Positions 59,699 through 64,000 of a stretch of DNA of 64,000 nt are shown here, one piece after another; position 1 is the first letter of the stretch; each line of letters starts with the position of its first letter. The stretch comes from Saposhnikovia divaricata. Its lineage: Eukaryota > Streptophyta > Magnoliopsida > Apiales > Apiaceae. The stretch spans positions 148,859,647-148,923,646 of the forward strand of contig CM071597.1 in assembly GCA_036435485.1 (NCBI GenBank), written 5' to 3'. The notes under the pieces are model-generated. The model worked only from the letters and a program-made list of their open reading frames with translations. It was not told where the DNA came from and did not search any database. The position numbers and the translations under genes were made by a program.

Positions 59699-59972
59699 TG
59701 ATAAGGTTGGAAAGAGAATAAGGCAAGGAGAAGAAAAAAGAAGTGCGTGAGAGGCGTGGGTTAAAGAGAGTATATAAGGATGGTGGTCAACGGTTTTGAA
59801 GCAGGTGAGGAAGAGGTGTTTTCCGGGGAGTCAAAAAAGAGAGCATTTTTCAGTCCCCTCTTCAAAATTCATAGATATTAATAGCAATAAAGGGTGAATT
59901 ACAATCATCCTTTATCAGCAGAGCAAACCCATCTTCAATTCACAAATTCAGAGATCTGGCACCTGAAACACG

Positions 59973-60081
59973 ATGGACGATCATGTCAATCAGCTGGAAC
60001 AAAAAATCGCAGATCAAACTAAGCGTCTTGATGAACAGAGCAAGCAATTTGATGAAATGATGGCGATTTTGAGAGAATTGA
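59973..60081 (+). pseudogene. Gypsy gag N-terminal fragment
   Basis: Reads MDDHVNQLEQKIADQTKRLD, then EQSKQFDEMMAILREL, a heptad-like start typical of plant Ty3/gypsy gag proteins. It is cut after 36 codons by tgtaacgcccc at 60082, the terminus of another LTR. No more gag is found to the right. Confidence 0.6.
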
Positions 60082-60470
60082 TGTAACGCCCCCTAATCCC
60101 TTACCAGGAATCCGGATCGTCACAACCTTAATCATACCTTTGCTAAATATTCTACCACCTGCTCACGATATAATCTACAACAATAATCATAATAAACTTT
60201 GTACACTACTCCACAGGTTATAGTCTTTGAACATAAATAAATCCTCAAAAGTTATTACAGATCAGAGTTTCTTCCAGAATCTCCTTACAACTTCTACTTA
60301 GAGTTATTACAATACTAAACCAACATTTTAAAGCACCGTCATAAAACCTTACGACTCTAAACAGTGAGTATATTTAACACATAACAAAAGTCCGTCAAAC
60401 TTATTCCCAGCCTTCCAGCATTTTATCTAACACTAGTCTTTTTTTGGCCGTGCTCTGCGAGCGGGCGTCG
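60082..60470. mobile_element. LTR terminus of another retrotransposon (end not located)
   Basis: Begins TGTAACGCCCCCTAATCCC, then ggaatccggatcgtcacaac, a common terminal sequence of large plant gypsy LTRs, probably read in reverse orientation. The expected TSD (attga, 60077-60081) was not found again, so the right boundary is arbitrary and the copy is probably truncated. Confidence 0.45.
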
Positions 60471-60856
60471 ATTAATCTTGTTTGTTATAAAATTTTAATG
60501 ATAGAATAATATAAATATCGAATTTGTAATTAACAGAGCAAATCAATCACGACGAAAGTGGGGATTGGCAAAATTGGACTTAGAAAGCTGATACAAGCTA
60601 TAGAATTCTAATTACTAACATCAAAATTGGTCAAGTAGGTTGTAAAATTATCAAGTATCTTGATATGAGATTTAAGGCTTTTTTGACTTTTAGGTTTTTA
60701 AAATGCATATAACACATAAGACTAAATAATTTATGGATAATATAGAAAAACATCATAAAACTGTAACAACACAAAAATGTTACTGAAAGGCCATTTAAGC
60801 ATCTTAGAAATTAATAATAGCAAAAATCCACGTACTACTAATAATATCTCCAAAAT
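60471..60856. other. No gene seen
   Basis: AT-rich sequence between the LTR fragment and the B3 gene; part may be the 3' region of that gene. Confidence 0.4.
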
Positions 60857-62433
60857 ATGAAGGAAACTCTGTTTAAAAATCCGACATATACCTTAATTCA
60901 TAAGCGACGGACAACAAATGAAAGCACATTGTCATCTCCCTCGTTACAAAATGTAGTTTGTCATTTAAAAAAAAACTTGTTCTTCTTTACAAACTTATCC
61001 GAGCCTTTTGAGAATCTTGGTCTTCCACCTGAAAGAATGATTCCAACCTTCCACTTTCTTCATTTAATTTTCAGGTACACATGCTCGACTGACTTCCATG
61101 CATGGTTCTCAAGAGTTATTCAAGGTGGAATGTACTGCCAAATAATTGAAGAGAAGAGTAATTTATATTGATAAAAAGCTGACATTGATGCCTATATAAA
61201 GAAATTGTAATTACCACTCCGTGAGAATTCATATCAAAATTTGAGCTAATCAAAATAGCTTCAAAACTTGTCTGGAAGTCATCCGCTTCTTCTGTTGGTA
61301 GGACATTGCCTGCACCAGAATGACACTTACATGAATTAGCTCAAATTCATATATAAAATTTTAAACATTACAGTTCATAACATACCTGTAATGGAGTCCC
61401 TAGGAGGAAGAGTATTTTCAACTCCTTTCAAGGATAATATAGTAACAGAGAATTCAGTCTTATCGAAGAGCTCAAAAAGAAGAGTATCTCCGATTTTCCA
61501 GTACTTGGCCATGAGGATCACTTGCATACCAACAAACTTTTTCTTAGTAGCTGAAAATGTGATCTGAAATTTATCTCCATTCTTCAAAGTTTGATAATTT
61601 TTCTGTTTCAGCATTAGTCGAAAACGATCAACAAACACTGGAGGAATATCCTAATCAATTCATAAGAAAGTTAAAATTTATAAGATACATTACTCTGGAT
61701 AATTTACTAATTCACTTTTTAATCATGTCGGACTAATCCATTAAGAGTGGGAGTATTATAAATCTTGTACAGTGGCAACTTAAGTACTTACGATATCAGC
61801 TGATTCTCTATGCCTTTCGGCAGTATAAACAATAAATTTCTTCCCAATTCCATTAATATTGTCAGTGATAACATAAATTTATGTTAACATTAGTTATCCA
61901 TTTTACTATTTTCATAAATATAAGGCAATGTAGTGTGAACAGTTGGCTATGGTTTTTTACATACCTTTCGCATAAATAGGAGCTAGGCGAAACCTGTTGG
62001 CTGCTGGATAATCTATTTCCATGCCAGTATCATCAAGTATGAATACAGTAAATATCCCAGCACCATTGTAGTAGAACAATGCATGGAAACCGGAATCAAT
62101 TCGAAAATCATTATAAAACAGAGCCAAGTTGTTAAGCTTATTTCTATCCTTATGGAATAGAACATTGTATTGGTATCCATTTCTATGAATGATCAGAGTG
62201 ACATGCTGTGACACATATTCTGCACATTTTCTAACAAAGCTGGAAGGCAATTTCTACATAAACCAAAGAGTGTTATATCAATTAGAAGGCATGTACATTA
62301 ATTGCGCGCTATTTTATTATTCCGGACAATTGTTTTATATACAAATCATGAATAACATTTAGGTCATTACCATCGAAGTCTTTGTGAGATCTCTGGGAAC
62401 AGGCAAACCATGAATGTTGGGTGTTTGTGTTCC
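60857..62433 (-). pseudogene. REM-type protein with three B3 DNA-binding domains, third domain broken
   Basis: Minus-strand exons with GT/AG edges. 62433-62371 reads FMVCLFPEISQRLR. 62253-61965 reads KLPSSFVRKCAEYVSQHVTL, FHKDRNKLNNLALFYNDFRI, GAGIFTVFILDDTGMEIDYP: B3 domain 1. About 61872-61794 reads IGKKFIVYTAERHRESADI, a linker. 61650-61386 reads IPPVFVDRFRLMLKQ, DKFQITFSATKKKFVGMQVI, GDTLLFELFDKTEFSVTI: B3 domain 2. About 61311-61224 is a linker, TEEADDFQTSFEAILI. About 61130-60960 reads YIPP, stop, ITLENHAWKSVEHVYLKIK, stop, RKWKVGIILSGGRPRFSKGS, DKFVKKNKF: B3 domain 3. The two TGA codons in domain 3 imply a pseudogene, or a protein with only two domains if splicing avoids it. REM proteins bind DNA in the nucleus, often in reproductive tissue. 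The start codon and promoter were not found. Confidence 0.7.
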
Positions 62434-63512
62434 TGATAATGATTCATGCCAAAAAATCCTTAGAATACGACTTATATAAATAAGGGTCTTGAAAAATATG
62501 GAAGCATGATAATGACCAAGACATTAAAGTAAGTTATTAATATCTTATACATCAAATACAAAACCAGATGTTAAAACACAATATAGAGTATAATTCATAA
62601 TAAACTGGTACTAAAATTTATCTCAATGTATGATATTTGCCGTCAACACTACCATTCATATTATGGATACAATTTAATACTTTTCGGCGAAACAAAACTA
62701 TAAAACAAAACATACCAAGACATACTAACACTCCAAAACCGAGGACAATCAAACAATTGGGTACCAAAATTAACTTCTATATCAATAATAGGCATTTTAC
62801 TGACCTTTCTTACAAAACGTTGAAATTTATAAAATCATATATTGTTTATATATGTTCATCAAAAAGCAAATTTTAATTTAATAATTAAAACGTTCCTACT
62901 TATAAAACGATAAACTTTTGCTTTTTAAAAATACTTTCTTCACGAAAGTTTGGCCGAACAGCAAATCTTAATTTCTACCCCTCCATTAATAATGTATTAA
63001 AATATCTAATACATAGAAAATTTGCATTGTTTTAATTTTTACCCGAAACTTTTAAAAAATATATTAGTTTGCAAACAATTCTAAAAATATTTTTTTAAAT
63101 AAATAGGGATATTTAATAGCCAAATTAAATAATAAATACTATTGCATTATGATTCTTGAATGAAAATACTAATAGTCAACATCAGCATTGACTACCAAGA
63201 TGTGCATCAGACTCAAGTAAGAGTTTAACTACTATAATTGTTTTTTAAAAATTCTAACTTATCTTTTACTCTTGAAAATCTTGTACCCTGGCTTGGCTTC
63301 GTGACCAAGGATATGTGCTTAAGATGTTTTCAGCAAGCCAAGGTTATTACAAATAATGAATGATATTGTTTATTTCCTACATTCCATTGTTCAATATTTT
63401 GGATTTAGATATTAAAAAATTTAACTATTTTTAAAACTTGAGTTGGGCACTAAATGTTGAACGAATCATTATTTAACGTGTACATATATTATAAACGTAT
63501 TGATAGTCTTAG
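62434..63512. other. AT-rich, no gene seen
   Basis: Upstream side of the B3 gene. No convincing start exon. Scattered stops in all frames. Confidence 0.45.
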
Positions 63513-63540
63513 CACGCGTATCGCGGGCCTGGGTCCTAGT
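63513..63540 (+). mobile_element. Possible Helitron 3' terminus
   Basis: The sequence cacgcgtatcgcgggcctgg followed by gtcctagt resembles the GC-rich hairpin plus CTAG ending of plant Helitrons, and is followed by T as expected for insertion between A and T. The stem is imperfect and no 5' TC end was found, so this is tentative. Confidence 0.3.
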
Positions 63541-63692
63541 TAATTAAATTATGAAATAATTAAACTTTACAAATATTAGCATTAACTTTACTATATAAGA
63601 ATTAATATAATAATATCATTAACATTGTAAATAATTAGCTTTACAATATTGATAATTCCATATGATTTACCTCCATTGTTGAACTGAAAAAC
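63541..63692. other. AT-rich, no gene seen
   Basis: Short AT-rich spacer between the possible Helitron end and the MITE. Confidence 0.4.
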
Positions 63693-63850
63693 ACAGTTAA
63701 ACCTTGATAAATGAATATGCTCGGGACTGAAAAATTTTATTCATATCAAGGTTAAAAATAGACTGTCTCTATTATGTCGAGACCGGAAAAAAATATTCAT
63801 TTAATTAGGTAATTTGTTTATTGAATATTCATTTATCACGGTTCTACTGT
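63693..63850. mobile_element. Small MITE with ~25-bp inverted ends
   Basis: Left acagttaaaccttgataaat and right end, inverted, acagtagaaccgtgataaat; both continue gaatat. About 158 bases, no coding. TSD not clear (aac on both sides at most), so the superfamily is not assigned. Confidence 0.65.
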
Positions 63851-64000
63851 AACAATAAAATTCACTTGGCCAGGATTAGGGAAGACAGAGCAAAATTTAT
63901 TGACTTAGGACTAATATAGTAGAAAATTGTATCAAGACACGAAACGTCTTTAACAACACTAAATAAGGTTTGATTAATAAGTACTGGCTTAGCCTATAAA

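Larger units (their letters stand above)
54246..59861 (-). mobile_element. Full-length L1-type LINE (non-LTR retrotransposon)
   Basis: The element lies on the minus strand: a 5' UTR at about 59861-59700, ORF1, ORF2, and a short 3' UTR. It ends in an A-tail (T-run at 54244-54252 on plus). An 18-bp TSD, tcaaaattcatagatatt, flanks it at 54228-54245 and 59862-59879, which shows a complete target-primed insertion. ORF1 is intact; ORF2 has two frameshifts and two stops, so the copy is no longer autonomous. Organisation (DUF4283/CCHC ORF1, then endonuclease, reverse transcriptase, zf-RVT) is that of plant L1 elements. Confidence 0.95.
54066..59944 (+). mobile_element. Gypsy-type LTR split by a LINE
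   Basis: Left part 54066-54245 starts TGTTAGGATGTTAACAGC. After the LINE and its TSD, the right part continues 59880-59944, ending near ttcaattcaca. A gag-like start codon follows at 59973. Removing the LINE gives an LTR of about 245 bases. The assignment rests on the TG..CA ends and the downstream gag-like sequence. I could not identify the primer-binding site with confidence. Confidence 0.5.

Overview
The window is AT-rich plant nuclear DNA. It looks like a repeat-rich intergenic region of a eudicot. Evidence for this is CACTA, hAT, copia, Ty3/gypsy, L1-type LINE and tRNA-SINE elements, fragments of plant-specific or plant-type genes (TOPLESS, chloroplast cyclophilin CYP37, GH10 xylanase, REM-type B3) and plant-style GT/AG introns. 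The species cannot be told from the sequence. I see no rRNA, no functional tRNA, no CRISPR and nothing bacterial. Almost everything is transposon-derived. The only candidate non-transposon gene is a damaged multi-B3-domain gene at the right (60857-62433). Layout: (1) 1-3694 is the right part of an autonomous-type CACTA element carrying a minus-strand gene with a plant transposase-associated region, DUF8039 and a Ulp1 (C48) protease. (2) 3709-20625 and 27308-42953 are two direct copies of one ~11.1-kb ancestral segment. Each copy carries the same older insertions: a SIRE-like copia 3' LTR, a CACTA with a CYP37 fragment, a SINE and a CACTA with a BARD1-type RING fragment. Copy 1 alone has a 3.28-kb solo LTR (9322-12599) and a hAT-like element filled with a 175-bp satellite (17324-19836). 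Copy 2 alone has a CACTA that captured GH10 xylanase and alpha-carbonic-anhydrase exons (31049-35554). Each private insertion has a target-site duplication and a matching empty site in the other copy. (3) 20626-27307, between the copies, holds a long-hairpin Mutator-like MITE inside a TATA-like sequence and three broken copia elements, two of them truncated against each other. (4) 42954-45883 is AT-rich with a decayed hAT relative and a two-unit repeat. (5) 45884-52130 is a complete CACTA with TSD GTT. It carries its own ~174-bp satellite array, related to the one in the hAT element, followed by captured exons of TOPLESS, aminopeptidase M1 and a probable lipase. (6) 52131-60470 holds simple duplications and an old gypsy LTR split by a full-length but mutated L1-type LINE; its gag is cut by another LTR end. 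(7) 60857-64000 holds the B3 gene, a possible Helitron 3' end and a small MITE. The most notable feature is gene capture by CACTA elements: four independent elements, with at least seven host genes represented. In the 45884-52130 element the TOPLESS exons and the last aminopeptidase exon are phase-compatible, so splicing could yield one chimeric reading frame that ends at the authentic aminopeptidase stop. No start codon is evident for that chimera, and expression cannot be judged from sequence. Protein family names come from recognising conserved sequence by eye, without a database search.
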